In this document: positions 22,251-31,593 of the stretch, one piece after another
How the letters are laid out: every line of letters starts with the position of its first letter
Numbering within the stretch: position 1 is the stretch's first letter
Source of the DNA: Chloroflexota bacterium
GTDB taxonomy: Bacteria > Chloroflexota > Dehalococcoidia > Lucifugimonadales > UBA826
Length of the DNA: 38,978 bases
Assembly (NCBI GenBank): GCA_003228105.1
Contig: QGNN01000014.1
Span: 1 to 38,978, forward strand
Direction of reading: 5' to 3'
Notes under the pieces: model-generated
Databases searched by the model: none
Told to the model about the DNA's origin: nothing
Seen by the model: only the letters and a program-made list of their open reading frames with translations
Program-made: the position numbers and the translations under genes

Positions 22251-23525
22251 TTAATTCACTCTATGGCTATTGTCGTAGTCTTTAACAAAATTTAGAATTC
22301 CATCTGCTGTCATTTCAGATTGATCTCCACTAGTCAGATCTCTCACAGTGTATGTCCCACTGGAGAGTTCATCGTCTCCTATAATTATTGTGTGTGACGC
22401 ATTCATATTAGATGCGTAGCGCATTTGGCTTTTTAATCCTCTTGAAGGGCCCACAAAAGCTTCTGCTCCTAATTGTCGTATTTTGGAGGATAAACGAATC
22501 GATTCCTTCTTCGCGGGCTCTCCCATATGGGCAAACATAATGTTTAGTTTGGACTCAGCCACAATATTGATTCCAAGTCTTTTGATGTTCTCAATTACTC
22601 TTTCTATTCCCATTCCAAACCCTATTCCGGGTGTCGCTGGGCCGCCCAATTGTTCCAGTAGACCATCATACCGGCCTCCCCCTGCTATCACACTGGTTCT
22701 TCTGTTAGTCGGAGGAGTTATTTCATATACGGTTCTCGAATAGTAATCGAGTCCCCTAACAAGGGTATTATCTACGTTGAATCTGATCCCGACTTCGGTT
22801 AAATATTCTTGGAGTTGTAACCAGTGAGTGTTGCACGGGATGCATAGATATTCAGTACCTTTTGGAGCAGATTCAATAATTGGTTGGCACGATTCAATTT
22901 TGCAGTCTAATAAGCGAAGAGGGTTGGTATCCAGTCTTCTGTGGCAATCAGGGCAGAGTGAAGATGAATGATTTTGATAGTGAGTTTTTAAAGCATCGAC
23001 GTATTTAGGTCTGCAATCCATGTCACCAATGCTGTTGATGCTGAGGGATATATCATCGATACCTACGGCTTTCAAAAACCTCCAAGAAACTTCGATGACC
23101 TCTGCATCTATATAGGGGTCTGATTCTCCAAAGGCCTCTATGCCAAATTGGTGAAAGGCTCTGAACCTACCAGCCTGAGGTCTTTCGTATCTGAAATTTG
23201 GGCAAAGATAGAAAAGTCTTACCGGTTGGGGCATGTTATGCATACCGTGCTGAAGGTAGGCTCGACAAATAGAAGCTGTACCTTCCGGTCTAAGGGTCAG
23301 TGAGTCCCCCCCTCTATCTTTAAAAGTGTAGGTTTCTTTCTCCACTATGTCTGTCGAATCACCAATTCCTCTAATGAACAGATTAGTATCTTCAAACACG
23401 GGTGTATCAATTCTTCTATATCCGAAGCTTTCAGCGACCTGTGAAGCGGTATTTTCTACGTAGCGCCAATATCCTTGATCATCTGGTAAAACATCAGTAG
23501 TGCCTCGTGGGGCTTGGAATTCCAT
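22251..23525 (-). CDS. hisS: Histidyl-tRNA synthetase
   Basis: A 424-residue class II synthetase that charges tRNA-His. It opens with FQAPRGTTDVLPDD (the residues before motif 1), has TLRPEGTASICRAY and the motif 2 segment FRYERPQAGRFRAFHQFGIEAFG, the histidine-specific LVRGLDYYSRTVYEI, and motif 3 IGFGMGIERVI. A C-terminal anticodon-binding domain ends in GDDELSSGTYTVRDLTSGDQ. An insertion has Cys pairs (CPDCHRRL, CKIESC), common in many bacterial HisS. The start ATG 23525 is followed without gap to the next gene at its end. Confidence 0.96.
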   Translation of the reverse strand: MEFQAPRGTTDVLPDDQGYWRYVENTASQVAESFGYRRIDTPVFEDTNLFIRGIGDSTDIVEKETYTFKDRGGDSLTLRPEGTASICRAYLQHGMHNMPQPVRLFYLCPNFRYERPQAGRFRAFHQFGIEAFGESDPYIDAEVIEVSWRFLKAVGIDDISLSINSIGDMDCRPKYVDALKTHYQNHSSSLCPDCHRRLDTNPLRLLDCKIESCQPIIESAPKGTEYLCIPCNTHWLQLQEYLTEVGIRFNVDNTLVRGLDYYSRTVYEITPPTNRRTSVIAGGGRYDGLLEQLGGPATPGIGFGMGIERVIENIKRLGINIVAESKLNIMFAHMGEPAKKESIRLSSKIRQLGAEAFVGPSRGLKSQMRYASNMNASHTIIIGDDELSSGTYTVRDLTSGDQSEMTADGILNFVKDYDNSHRVN

Positions 23526-23609
23526 TTCATCTCCCTCTATTTTGAAACCTAATCATTTTATATTAAAAATTAAGATCAGAGTGGCTTCCTCATAATGTTT
23601 AAGTTGCGA

Positions 23610-23615
23610 TATAAT
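23610..23615 (+). promoter_or_regulatory. Candidate -10 element of the RSH-ribosomal transcript
   Basis: TATAAT, a perfect -10 hexamer, lies 110 bases before the RSH start in the divergent hisS-RSH region. The -35 position 17 bases upstream (TTCCTC) is poor. Confidence 0.4.
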
Positions 23616-23724
23616 TTGCTAACTTTCAAAATATATCCTAGTAGAAACAAACGAGGAATGAGAGGAGCAAGCCGAGTGATGTTTTGGCTTGTTTGGTGAC
23701 CAAGAGTTTGGAGAGTTTCGCTCC

Positions 23725-25947
23725 ATGGTTAATGTTGGGAATGTAATTGTTGACGATGCCTTATATGAAAAGATGGGGGATTACCTTGCGTCCGACAAGG
23801 TAGAACTGGTTGCTAAAGCCTATGCTTTTGCCGAAAAAGCACACGCTGGTCAGAGCCGGCTTTCCGGAGAGGAATTTTTTGAACATCCAAAACAGACGGC
23901 CATTTTTTTGGCTGATCTCCGTCTGGATGCAAACGCGCTATCTGCTGCTCTTCTTCACGATGTTTTGGAAGACTGTGATGTTACTTTTGCCGAACTTTCA
24001 ATGGAATTTGGGAGTGACGTGGCAGGGTTGGTGGATGGGGTTACAAAGCTTACCAAAGCGGAGGTAATGGGAGATTCCCAGTTTTTGCCGGGGTCCCAGA
24101 GTGCATTCGAGGAGACTTCATTAGAAGACATTGCTCAAGCAGAGACGTTGCGAAAAATGCTTATGGCAATGGCCGAGGATGTTAGGGTGGTTTTAATCAA
24201 ACTAGCCGATAGGCTACATAACATGAGAACTGTCGGGTCACTGCCTCAAATTCGCCGAGAAGCGATGGCCAAAGAGACTTTGGAAATATATGCTCCGCTG
24301 GCTCACAGGTTGGGCATTTGGGAAATAAAATGGATGCTTGAGGATTTATCTTTCCAACAAATAGATCCTGATGCATATAAACAAATCTCCCTTCGATTGA
24401 ATTCTAAACGTGGCAAGCGGGAAGAGTATATTGCCAAAGTTGTGGAAATAGTAAAATCTGAACTCGATAAAGCTGATATATCAGCGGATATATACGGGAG
24501 ACCCAAACACATATATAGCATTCATAAGAAGGCAGAAAGGTATCATGAATCCAACAGAGAGGTCAGTGAAATATATGACCTTTTTGCTGTACGGATCCTA
24601 GTAAATGAGGTTAAAGATTGTTATGGAACTCTTGGGGTGATGCATACTAAATGGAGACCTTTGCCTGGACAATTCGATGACTACATAGCCAATCCTAAAG
24701 ACAATCTCTACCAGTCACTCCACACTGCCGTTTTGTGTGAAGAATCCTCCCCAGTGGAGATTCAAATCCGAACTCGTGATATGCATCAGGTAGCCGAATA
24801 TGGCGTGGCAGCCCACTGGCTCTACAAGGAAACCGGGGAACTTGATGTTCAGTTCGAAGAAAAAATGGTTTGGTTGCGACAACTTTTGGAATGGCAACGA
24901 GATGTGAGTGGAGCAGTAGAATTCGTAGAATCTTTCAAAACAGATATTTTTCAAAACCAGGTTTTCGTTTATACCCCCAACGGCGAGGTCATAGAACTTC
25001 CGACTGGTTCCACCCCTCTTGATTTTGCTTACAGAATTCATACGGATATTGGGCATGGGTGTGTTGGAGCAAAGGTGAATGGTAAGTTAGTATCTTTGAA
25101 TTATCAGCTACAAAACGGTGACACTATCCAGATAATGACCAGTAAGGTTACTAGAGGGCCAAGTCTTGATTGGATTAACCCTAGTCTGGGATATGCCAAA
25201 ACTTCTTCAGCACGAGCCAAGATGCGCCAGTGGTTTAACCGACAAGAGCGCCAAACAAATATAGAACGTGGAAAAGAAGTATTCCAGAAGCAATTAGCAA
25301 GATTAGATTTAAATGTCACCCCGGAAATAGTGGTGGAAATGTTTAGGTATAAAACTGTTGATGATATGTTCGCCGATTTGGGTGGAGGTTCATTATCAAC
25401 AACCAAATTGATATCTAGGGTATCGTTGAAATCTGAACTCCCTGGTGATTTGATTCACTCGACACCACCTAAAACAGGACCGGCTTCAGGAGTTCAGGTC
25501 CTTGGGGTAGGAGATCTTCTAACCAATATTGCCAGATGCTGTAATCCAATAATGGGGGATGAAATCACGGGTTTTATTACGAGGGGACGAGGTGTCACCG
25601 TACACAGGAAATCGTGTCCAAATATAATCTCTGAAGATGAGTTGGAACGGATAGTATCGGTAGATTGGGGAGAATCTAGGACGTTGTATCCGGTAAGAAT
25701 TCAATTGGATTGTTGGGACCGTGTTGGATTGTTAGGAGATGTTACATCAGTGGTCTCTACCGAACGAATTAATATTGCCAATATTAATTCTGAAGAGTAC
25801 GATGATAGGTGCGTCATTTCCCTGACGGTATACACAAACGGGATTGATCAGCTTGGACATTTGTACACGAAATTAGAGGCTGTTAACGGAGTTGATGTGG
25901 TTACCCGGCTGAGGAATACTGATTCCCGAAATGATATTGAAAATTAG
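23725..25947 (+). CDS. rel: Bifunctional (p)ppGpp synthetase/hydrolase (RSH)
   Basis: A 740-residue Rel/SpoT protein that makes and degrades the alarmone (p)ppGpp. The hydrolase HD domain is intact (EHPKQTAIFLADL, AALLHDVLED with His78-Asp79). The synthetase domain has YGRPKHIYSIHKK, DLFAVRILV, NLYQSLHTAV and EIQIRTRDMHQVAEYG. The TGS domain reads VFVYTPNGEVIELPTGSTPLDFAY, then a Cys-containing segment ARCCNPIMGDEITGFITRGRGVTVHRKSCP and a C-terminal ACT domain. ATG 23725 is chosen because GGAGAG lies nine bases upstream; a TTG at 23689 in the same frame would add 12 residues. It ends only 33 bases before rpsT, so alarmone synthesis may be cotranscribed with ribosomal protein genes. Confidence 0.93.
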   Translation: MVNVGNVIVDDALYEKMGDYLASDKVELVAKAYAFAEKAHAGQSRLSGEEFFEHPKQTAIFLADLRLDANALSAALLHDVLEDCDVTFAELSMEFGSDVAGLVDGVTKLTKAEVMGDSQFLPGSQSAFEETSLEDIAQAETLRKMLMAMAEDVRVVLIKLADRLHNMRTVGSLPQIRREAMAKETLEIYAPLAHRLGIWEIKWMLEDLSFQQIDPDAYKQISLRLNSKRGKREEYIAKVVEIVKSELDKADISADIYGRPKHIYSIHKKAERYHESNREVSEIYDLFAVRILVNEVKDCYGTLGVMHTKWRPLPGQFDDYIANPKDNLYQSLHTAVLCEESSPVEIQIRTRDMHQVAEYGVAAHWLYKETGELDVQFEEKMVWLRQLLEWQRDVSGAVEFVESFKTDIFQNQVFVYTPNGEVIELPTGSTPLDFAYRIHTDIGHGCVGAKVNGKLVSLNYQLQNGDTIQIMTSKVTRGPSLDWINPSLGYAKTSSARAKMRQWFNRQERQTNIERGKEVFQKQLARLDLNVTPEIVVEMFRYKTVDDMFADLGGGSLSTTKLISRVSLKSELPGDLIHSTPPKTGPASGVQVLGVGDLLTNIARCCNPIMGDEITGFITRGRGVTVHRKSCPNIISEDELERIVSVDWGESRTLYPVRIQLDCWDRVGLLGDVTSVVSTERINIANINSEEYDDRCVISLTVYTNGIDQLGHLYTKLEAVNGVDVVTRLRNTDSRNDIEN

Positions 25948-25980
25948 TTTTTAGAAAATGCAATAGGAGACTCGAGTAAA

Positions 25981-26244
25981 GTGCCAAGCGCAAAAGCTTT
26001 TAGGGTTAGTGAAAGAAAGAAAAGTATCAACCAACCCTTAAGATCACGGGCCAGAAATTTGGTTACGAGGACGCGGAGGATGATTGCTGACGGGGACATA
26101 GAAGGTGCTGAAGTAGCCGCAAAAGGGGCAGTAGTGGCTTTGGATAAAGCCGCTGGAAAGGGTGCGATGCACAAAAATACGGTTTCCAGAAAGAAATCAA
26201 GACTTATCAAGCATCTTAACGATGCTAAGAACAATCAGGAGTAA
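25981..26244 (+). CDS. rpsT: 30S ribosomal protein S20
   Basis: An 87-residue, lysine/arginine-rich helical protein binding 16S rRNA early in assembly. It has the typical [25 protein letters not shown] start and ends in [20 protein letters not shown]. It starts at GTG 25981, ten bases after AGGAG, and is followed by rpsP with a five-base gap. Confidence 0.93.
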   Translation: MPSAKAFRVSERKKSINQPLRSRARNLVTRTRRMIADGDIEGAEVAAKGAVVALDKAAGKGAMHKNTVSRKKSRLIKHLNDAKNNQE

Positions 26245-26249
26245 CTGTC

Positions 26250-26519
26250 ATGCTTAGAATTAGGCTTAGAAGGACAGGCTCTAAGAACCAACCAAGCTAT
26301 CGAATAGTTGTGGCAGATTCTCGTAAGCCGAGAGACGGGCGCTTTGTTGAATACCTAGGGCACTATAACCCCCGCTTTGATCCTCCGGAAATGGTTGTAG
26401 ATACTGAAAAGGCGCAAAAATGGATTAGTCAGGGAGCTCAGCCCTCTGATGCTGTAAAGCGAATAATAGAAAAAGTTTCGAGTCGAAATGAGGACTCTGC
26501 AGACGAGGAAGAAGCGTAA
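26250..26519 (+). CDS. rpsP: 30S ribosomal protein S16
   Basis: An 89-residue protein with the S16 signature [23 protein letters not shown] and the [13 protein letters not shown] segment. The C-terminus is acidic ([10 protein letters not shown]). It lies directly after rpsT and is followed by khpA and rimM, a common rpsP-KH-rimM order but without trmD or rplS at the end. Confidence 0.95.
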   Translation: MLRIRLRRTGSKNQPSYRIVVADSRKPRDGRFVEYLGHYNPRFDPPEMVVDTEKAQKWISQGAQPSDAVKRIIEKVSSRNEDSADEEEA

Positions 26520-26563
26520 ATTTACTCAAATGAAATTCAATTGCCTCTCCATTCTCAGTTAAT

Positions 26564-26794
26564 ATGAAAGAACTTATAGAATATATAGCTAAATCTATCG
26601 TGTCTTATCCAGATGACGTTGTAGTTTCCTCGAGTGAGAAAGACGATGGAGATGTCACCTTTTTATTGCAAGTTCATCCTGACGACAAGGGCCGAGTGAT
26701 TGGACGACAAGGCAGAGTTGTTCAATCAATAAGAAGTTTGTTACGGGTAGCGGCTGTCAAGAATGGATTGCATGTCAGCCTGGAGATCGAATAA
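26564..26794 (+). CDS. khpA: KH-domain RNA-binding protein
   Basis: A 76-residue single KH-domain protein (KhpA, formerly YlqC), which binds RNA and often partners with KhpB. The GxxG loop is seen as GRVIGRQGRVVQSIRSLL near residues 44-61. It sits between rpsP and rimM, its usual position. Confidence 0.9.
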   Translation: MKELIEYIAKSIVSYPDDVVVSSSEKDDGDVTFLLQVHPDDKGRVIGRQGRVVQSIRSLLRVAAVKNGLHVSLEIE

Positions 26795-26874
26795 AACTCT
26801 CACGTTCTACGATCCACGATCAGTAGCATTGGGTCGTAGTAGTTTGGGAAAATATTATTCATGGCTGGTTCAAT

Positions 26875-27384
26875 ATGGATGACGATTTAGTCACGGTAGG
26901 AATAATACGGGGTGTCCGAGGTCTCCGAGGTCAATTACGAGTCGAATCTCTATCTGATTTCCCACAGAGATTTTTAAAAGGACAATCCCTGCAACTGAAT
27001 GGCCTGCTTAGAGTGATAATTAATGTTTCCAATGACAAAAAAGGTTTAATTGTAGAGCTAGGTGGTATTGATAGTCGGGAGGCTGCCGAGAAATACCGGG
27101 GATGCGAACTGAAGATTGACTCTCAAGAATCTGGCAACTTGAATTCAGAAAACAGCTATTTCCATCATGAAATCATTGGTATGGTAGTTTTGGACGAAAA
27201 CAACACGGAATTGGGAACTGTGAAAGAGATTATAGAAACAGGGGCTAATGACGTATATGTTGTGAACAATTCAGTAGATAAAGATATTTTGATACCAGCG
27301 ATCAGTTCAGTTGTGGGTGAGGTATGTGTGGGGAGTAAAACGATGAAAATTACTCTTCCCAAAGGCCTAAATACTAGGAACTGA
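26875..27384 (+). CDS. rimM: Ribosome maturation factor RimM
   Basis: A 169-residue protein that assists maturation of the 30S head. The N-terminal RimM domain begins VTVGIIRGVRGLRGQLRVES, and the C-terminal PRC-barrel starts at HHEIIGMVVLDENNTELGTVKEI with VYVV near residue 125. It starts at ATG 26875, 80 bases after khpA. No trmD follows; instead a strong promoter for the rpsL operon lies downstream. Confidence 0.9.
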   Translation: MDDDLVTVGIIRGVRGLRGQLRVESLSDFPQRFLKGQSLQLNGLLRVIINVSNDKKGLIVELGGIDSREAAEKYRGCELKIDSQESGNLNSENSYFHHEIIGMVVLDENNTELGTVKEIIETGANDVYVVNNSVDKDILIPAISSVVGEVCVGSKTMKITLPKGLNTRN

Positions 27385-27475
27385 ATTTGCTCCGACCTGA
27401 TTCAAGTCATTTGATATTGGTTTGCTAATGCACCTCATCCTCTAATTTATCCGTGTATTTTAGACTTTGTAATCG

Positions 27476-27504
27476 TTGACACACATTTTATCCATAGCTA
27501 TAAT
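27476..27504 (+). promoter_or_regulatory. Perfect consensus promoter of the rpsL operon
   Basis: TTGACA (27476-27481) and TATAAT (27499-27504) are exact sigma-70 consensus hexamers separated by the ideal 17 bases. Transcription should begin near 27511, leaving a leader of about 63 bases before rpsL. It is the only promoter of this quality I can see before the long ribosomal block. Confidence 0.88.
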
Positions 27505-27573
27505 TACTCCTTGTCGCCCCAAAAGCGGTGGCTTATTTCGGTCAAAAAAAGAGACAAAAAAACAGGAAATTTT

Positions 27574-27990
27574 ATGCCTACGGTTAACCAGTTGATAAGG
27601 AAGAAAAGGCGCAAGAAGGTACGAAAAAACACGGCACCTGCGTTAGATCTTACTTGGAACACTCTAAAGAACAAGGGTAACCGAGGGGCACGTTCTCCAC
27701 ATAAACGTGGAGTATGCGTCCAAGTTAGAACCCAGACGCCCAAGAAGCCTAATTCAGCTTTAAGGAAGGTAGCTCGGGTAAGACTGACCAATGGGATGGA
27801 GGTTTCGGCCTACATTCCAGGTGAGGGACATAACTTGCAAGAACACTCAGTCGTTTTAATAAGAGGGGGTAAGGTCCGGGATTTGCCGGGAGTACGATAT
27901 CACGTTGTGCGAGGGGTTTTAGATACAGCTGGAGTGCAGGGCCGAAAGAGGAGTCGTAGTAAATACGGAACTCGAGTAGAAGAAAATTAA
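27574..27990 (+). CDS. rpsL: 30S ribosomal protein S12
   Basis: A 138-residue decoding-centre protein. It starts [14 protein letters not shown] and has [17 protein letters not shown] at 55-71 and [16 protein letters not shown] at 84-99. ATG 27574 has AGGA six bases upstream; a longer frame reaches back into the leader. Lys57 matches E. coli Lys43 (Met counted). At the position of E. coli Lys88 there is Arg102 (GGKVRDLPG instead of GGRVKDLPG), a change that gives streptomycin resistance in other bacteria. It is slightly longer than E. coli S12 because of an insertion near residues 24-38. Confidence 0.96.
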   Translation: MPTVNQLIRKKRRKKVRKNTAPALDLTWNTLKNKGNRGARSPHKRGVCVQVRTQTPKKPNSALRKVARVRLTNGMEVSAYIPGEGHNLQEHSVVLIRGGKVRDLPGVRYHVVRGVLDTAGVQGRKRSRSKYGTRVEEN

Positions 27991-28042
27991 ATTATCAGAT
28001 AGTTGCTTAGCGTAAATTAAGGTATCAATTCAGAGAAGTTAT

Positions 28043-28513
28043 ATGGCGAGAAGAAGAAGAGCAGAAATAAGAAAGATTTTGCCGGACCCTAAATATAATA
28101 GCGTTGATCTGGCTAAATTTATAAATAGTGTCATGTCCAATGGGAAAAAAACAGTTGCCCAAAAAATTGTTTACTCTGCCATAGATAGCGCAGAGCGAGA
28201 GGCAGGCAGATCCGGGTTCGAGGTTTTCGAGCAAGCGATTCGAAACGCCACTCCGATGATTGAGGTGCGTTCTAGAAGAGTTGGGGGGGCTAATTACCAA
28301 GTGCCCGCCGAGGTCAGGCCAGCACGGCGTATGGCTTTAGCTATGAGGTGGCTTGTTACGGGTGCTAGGCAAAGGACAGGTAGGGGAATGTCAGAGAAAT
28401 TGTCAGCCGAATTACTGGATGCTTCTAGGGGACAGGGAGCGGCTGTGAGGCGGAAAGAAGAGGTTTTCAGGATGGCAGAGGCCAACAGGGCCTTTGCTCA
28501 TTATCGCTGGTGA
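28043..28513 (+). CDS. rpsG: 30S ribosomal protein S7
   Basis: A 156-residue primary 16S-binding protein of the 30S head. Signature segments are the [19 protein letters not shown] start, [19 protein letters not shown], and [24 protein letters not shown]. It is 52 bases after rpsL and 48 bases before fusA in the usual str order. Confidence 0.96.
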   Translation: MARRRRAEIRKILPDPKYNSVDLAKFINSVMSNGKKTVAQKIVYSAIDSAEREAGRSGFEVFEQAIRNATPMIEVRSRRVGGANYQVPAEVRPARRMALAMRWLVTGARQRTGRGMSEKLSAELLDASRGQGAAVRRKEEVFRMAEANRAFAHYRW

Positions 28514-28561
28514 TCGATTTAGTAATCTCTATTGAATAATGCCTTTTGAAGGATATGGACA

Positions 28562-30616
28562 GTGGCACAAAATTCCCTAAAACAACTTAGAAACATTGGT
28601 TTTATTGCTCATATTGACGCAGGTAAGACAACTGTGTCAGAGAGAGTTTTATATTTTACTGGGCGCATCCATAAATTAGGTACCGTTGATGATGGAAACA
28701 CAGCTACTGATTGGATGGACCAAGAAAGAGAAAGGGGAATAACTATAGTTTCTGCCGCTACAGCGACGAAATGGAAAGATTGGGATTTAAATATCATTGA
28801 TACTCCCGGGCACGTGGATTTTACTGCTGAGGTGGAGAGAAGTCTTAGGGTTTTGGACGGTGGCATTGTTGTCTTTGATTCTGTAGCCGGAGTTCAACCT
28901 CAGTCCGAGACTGTGTGGAGACAAGCTGATAAATACCAGGTGCCTCGCATATGTTTCATAAATAAAATGGATAAGGTGGGCGGGGATTACTACCACGCGA
29001 TAAACACCATAGTTCAGAGGCTAAAAGCAAACCCTGTTCCAATACAGATACCGATGGGGAGTGAGGATCAGTTCTATGGTGTTATTGATCTAGTGGAAGG
29101 TAGATCCTTTACATTCGATGATGAGGGGACCATGACCGAAGGTGGAGTTCCCGATGAGTTCGCGGAAGAATTTGAGATTAGGCGATCGGAAATGATTGAG
29201 AAAATAGCGGAGCAAGATGATAATCTTTTGGAAAAATTTCTTCTTGAAGAAGAAATCTCGAAGGAAGAGCTTAGGGCAGCTATACGGGCCGTAACCATTT
29301 CTAATAAGGTCGTTCCTGTTCTTTGTGGGACTGCCTTAAAAAACAAATGTGTTCAGCCTTTGCTAGATGCTATAGGGGCCTATTTACCTTCACCTTTGGA
29401 TGTTCCTCCAGTTGAAGGTGTTAAGCCGGGTACTAATGATGTGATCGCGAGAGACGCCGACAATGATGAACCGTTTGCGGCACTTGCCTTTAAAACTGTG
29501 ACGGACCCGTTTATCGGTAGGCTTGTTTATTTCCGTGTTTATTCTGGTTCAGCTAAGTCGGGGACGAGTGTTTTGAATACTGTGACAGGAGATAGAGAAA
29601 GACTTGGTAGAATAGTTAAAATGCACGCAGACCAAAGGGAAGACGTCGAGGAGGTTTTTGCAGGGGAAATTGCCGCGGCAATTGGTCTAAAGGATACCAC
29701 CACCGGCGAAACCATCAGCTCGATACAAGACCCAATTTTACTAGAAAAGATTGAATTTCCAATTCCAGTTGTATCCGTTGCAATTGAACCCAAGGCTAGA
29801 GTAGATCAGGATAAGTTGTCTGACGCATTGATTAAATTGTCTGATGAGGATCCTACTTTCACAATTGTTTATGATGACGAAACCGGTCAGACCGTTATGT
29901 CCGGCATGGGTGAATTGCACCTGGAAATTCTGACCGATCGCATGAAAAGAGAATTTAAAGTTGAAGCCAACGTTGGAAAACCAAGAGTTGCATTTAGGGA
30001 GACTATTAGAAAAACAACAACTGCCGAAGGTAAATTCGTAAGGCAATCTGGGGGCCATGGCCAGTACGGCCATGTCATAATAGAGATGGAGCCACTGGAA
30101 AGAGGTGAAGGGGTACAGTTTGAAAACCGTATCAGAGGGGGGTCTATCCCGACCGAATTTATATCTTCAGTGGAGGATGGTGTCCGAGGGGCGTTGAAAA
30201 ATGGGCCCAAGTCAGGATTTCCGGTAATTGACCTTCTGGTCAGGCTCATTGATGGCACTTACCACGATGTTGATTCCTCCAAAGTTTCATTTGAAATTGC
30301 TGGTTCAATGGCCACAAGAACAGCTATTGACAGATGCGGCCCTGTCGTTCTGGAGCCTGTGATGAAACTGGAAGTTGTTACCCCTGAAGATTACTTGGGA
30401 GAAGTAATCGGAGATCTGGGTAGGAGAAGGGCTGGAGTGGAGAGTATTGATGCTCAAGGAGACACTCAAATAGTTAAAGCATCTCTTCCGTTGGCGGAGA
30501 GCTTTGGATACGCAAATGATTTACGCTCTATCACCCAAGGAAGGGCGGGATACTCTATGGAATTTGAAAAATATTCGGAAGCTCCTGAGTCAGTCGTGGA
30601 AGCTCAGGCCAATTAG
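28562..30616 (+). CDS. fusA: Translation elongation factor G
   Basis: A 684-residue GTPase that drives translocation. The G1 loop is AHIDAGKTT, switch I region RERGITI, G3 DTPGHVDF and G4 NKMD. Domains II-V follow, with [15 protein letters not shown] in domain IV and a C-terminal [15 protein letters not shown]. It starts at GTG 28562 with AAGGA eight bases before it. Only 14 bases separate it from rpsJ; the usual tuf gene between them is absent. Confidence 0.96.
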   Translation: MAQNSLKQLRNIGFIAHIDAGKTTVSERVLYFTGRIHKLGTVDDGNTATDWMDQERERGITIVSAATATKWKDWDLNIIDTPGHVDFTAEVERSLRVLDGGIVVFDSVAGVQPQSETVWRQADKYQVPRICFINKMDKVGGDYYHAINTIVQRLKANPVPIQIPMGSEDQFYGVIDLVEGRSFTFDDEGTMTEGGVPDEFAEEFEIRRSEMIEKIAEQDDNLLEKFLLEEEISKEELRAAIRAVTISNKVVPVLCGTALKNKCVQPLLDAIGAYLPSPLDVPPVEGVKPGTNDVIARDADNDEPFAALAFKTVTDPFIGRLVYFRVYSGSAKSGTSVLNTVTGDRERLGRIVKMHADQREDVEEVFAGEIAAAIGLKDTTTGETISSIQDPILLEKIEFPIPVVSVAIEPKARVDQDKLSDALIKLSDEDPTFTIVYDDETGQTVMSGMGELHLEILTDRMKREFKVEANVGKPRVAFRETIRKTTTAEGKFVRQSGGHGQYGHVIIEMEPLERGEGVQFENRIRGGSIPTEFISSVEDGVRGALKNGPKSGFPVIDLLVRLIDGTYHDVDSSKVSFEIAGSMATRTAIDRCGPVVLEPVMKLEVVTPEDYLGEVIGDLGRRRAGVESIDAQGDTQIVKASLPLAESFGYANDLRSITQGRAGYSMEFEKYSEAPESVVEAQAN

Positions 30617-30630
30617 GACATTTAAAAAAA

Positions 30631-30945
30631 ATGGTACAGAACGCCCAAAAAATCAGAGTTATATTAAAAGCATTTGATCACAGAATTTTGGATCAGTCCG
30701 CAGGCCAGATAGTTGAAACTGCTGAAAGGACTGGAGCTAGGGTTGCCGGCCCGGTGCCACTACCCACTGCTATCAAACGGTTTTGTGTTTTAAGGGCGCC
30801 CCACATTGATAAGGATTCTCGAGAGCATTTCGAGATGAGGACTCATAATCGACTTATCGATATACATAACCCCACATCTAAAACGATAGATTCATTGACT
30901 AATCTGGACATGCCTGCTGGTGTGGACATAGCAATCAAACTGTAG
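30631..30945 (+). CDS. rpsJ: 30S ribosomal protein S10
   Basis: A 104-residue protein of the 30S head, also known as NusE in antitermination. It shows [41 protein letters not shown] and RTHNRLIDI. It starts the S10 cluster directly behind fusA; the 14-base gap leaves no room for an E. coli-like L4-responsive leader. Confidence 0.96.
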   Translation: MVQNAQKIRVILKAFDHRILDQSAGQIVETAERTGARVAGPVPLPTAIKRFCVLRAPHIDKDSREHFEMRTHNRLIDIHNPTSKTIDSLTNLDMPAGVDIAIKL

Positions 30946-30955
30946 GTACAGAAAA

Positions 30956-31588
30956 ATGTCAATTGTAGGGATAATAGGAAAAGTAATTGGGGGAACCCAG
31001 TATTTTTATGAGGATGGTACTGCTCACGCAGTTACCGCTATTGAAGCTGGTCCTTGCACTATCACACAGATCAAATCTTTAAAAAAGGATGGATACCAAA
31101 GCGTTCAATTGGGATTTGAAAAGATTAAGAAGTCAAATAAACCTAAGAAAGGCCACTTGGCGGTAGCAGGTGGCGACCTGTTCCGACACCTCAGAGAGAT
31201 AAGGTCTGAAGACTATGAAGGTTTAGAACTGGGATCCCAAATTGATGTGGGAATGTTTGAGGTTGGAGGAAAAGTTAATGTCACAGGGGTCTCGAAAGGA
31301 AAAGGGTTTCAGGGAGGGGTAAAAAGATATAATTTTCGGGGAGGACCCAAAACTCACGGTCAATCTGATAGGCATCGTGCCCCAGGATCAATTGGAGCTG
31401 GAACTACCCCTGGACGTGTCATCAAAGGAATGAGAATGGCAGGTCGTATGGGTGGAGACAAAATCACTGTGAAGAATTTGGATGTCGTAATGGTGGATGC
31501 TGAGAGGAATCTTCTGTTGGTGAAAGGTGCTGTGCCAGGGCATCGTAATTCTGTGTTACTTATATCTAAATCCAATACAAAGAGTTAA
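30956..31588 (+). CDS. rplC: 50S ribosomal protein L3
   Basis: A 210-residue 23S-binding protein reaching towards the peptidyl transferase centre. It has GIIGKVIGGTQYF, VNVTGVSKGKGFQGGVKRYNF and GQSDRHRAPGSIGAGTTPGRV, the loop that contains the Gln methylated in some bacteria. It is followed by rplD after five bases. Confidence 0.96.
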   Translation: MSIVGIIGKVIGGTQYFYEDGTAHAVTAIEAGPCTITQIKSLKKDGYQSVQLGFEKIKKSNKPKKGHLAVAGGDLFRHLREIRSEDYEGLELGSQIDVGMFEVGGKVNVTGVSKGKGFQGGVKRYNFRGGPKTHGQSDRHRAPGSIGAGTTPGRVIKGMRMAGRMGGDKITVKNLDVVMVDAERNLLLVKGAVPGHRNSVLLISKSNTKS

Positions 31589-31593
31589 GAGTA

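Noticed and set aside
27511-27573. Longer N-terminus for S12
   Set aside because: It would start at the predicted transcription start of the promoter at 27476-27504, and conserved S12 begins at ATG 27574 behind AGGA.
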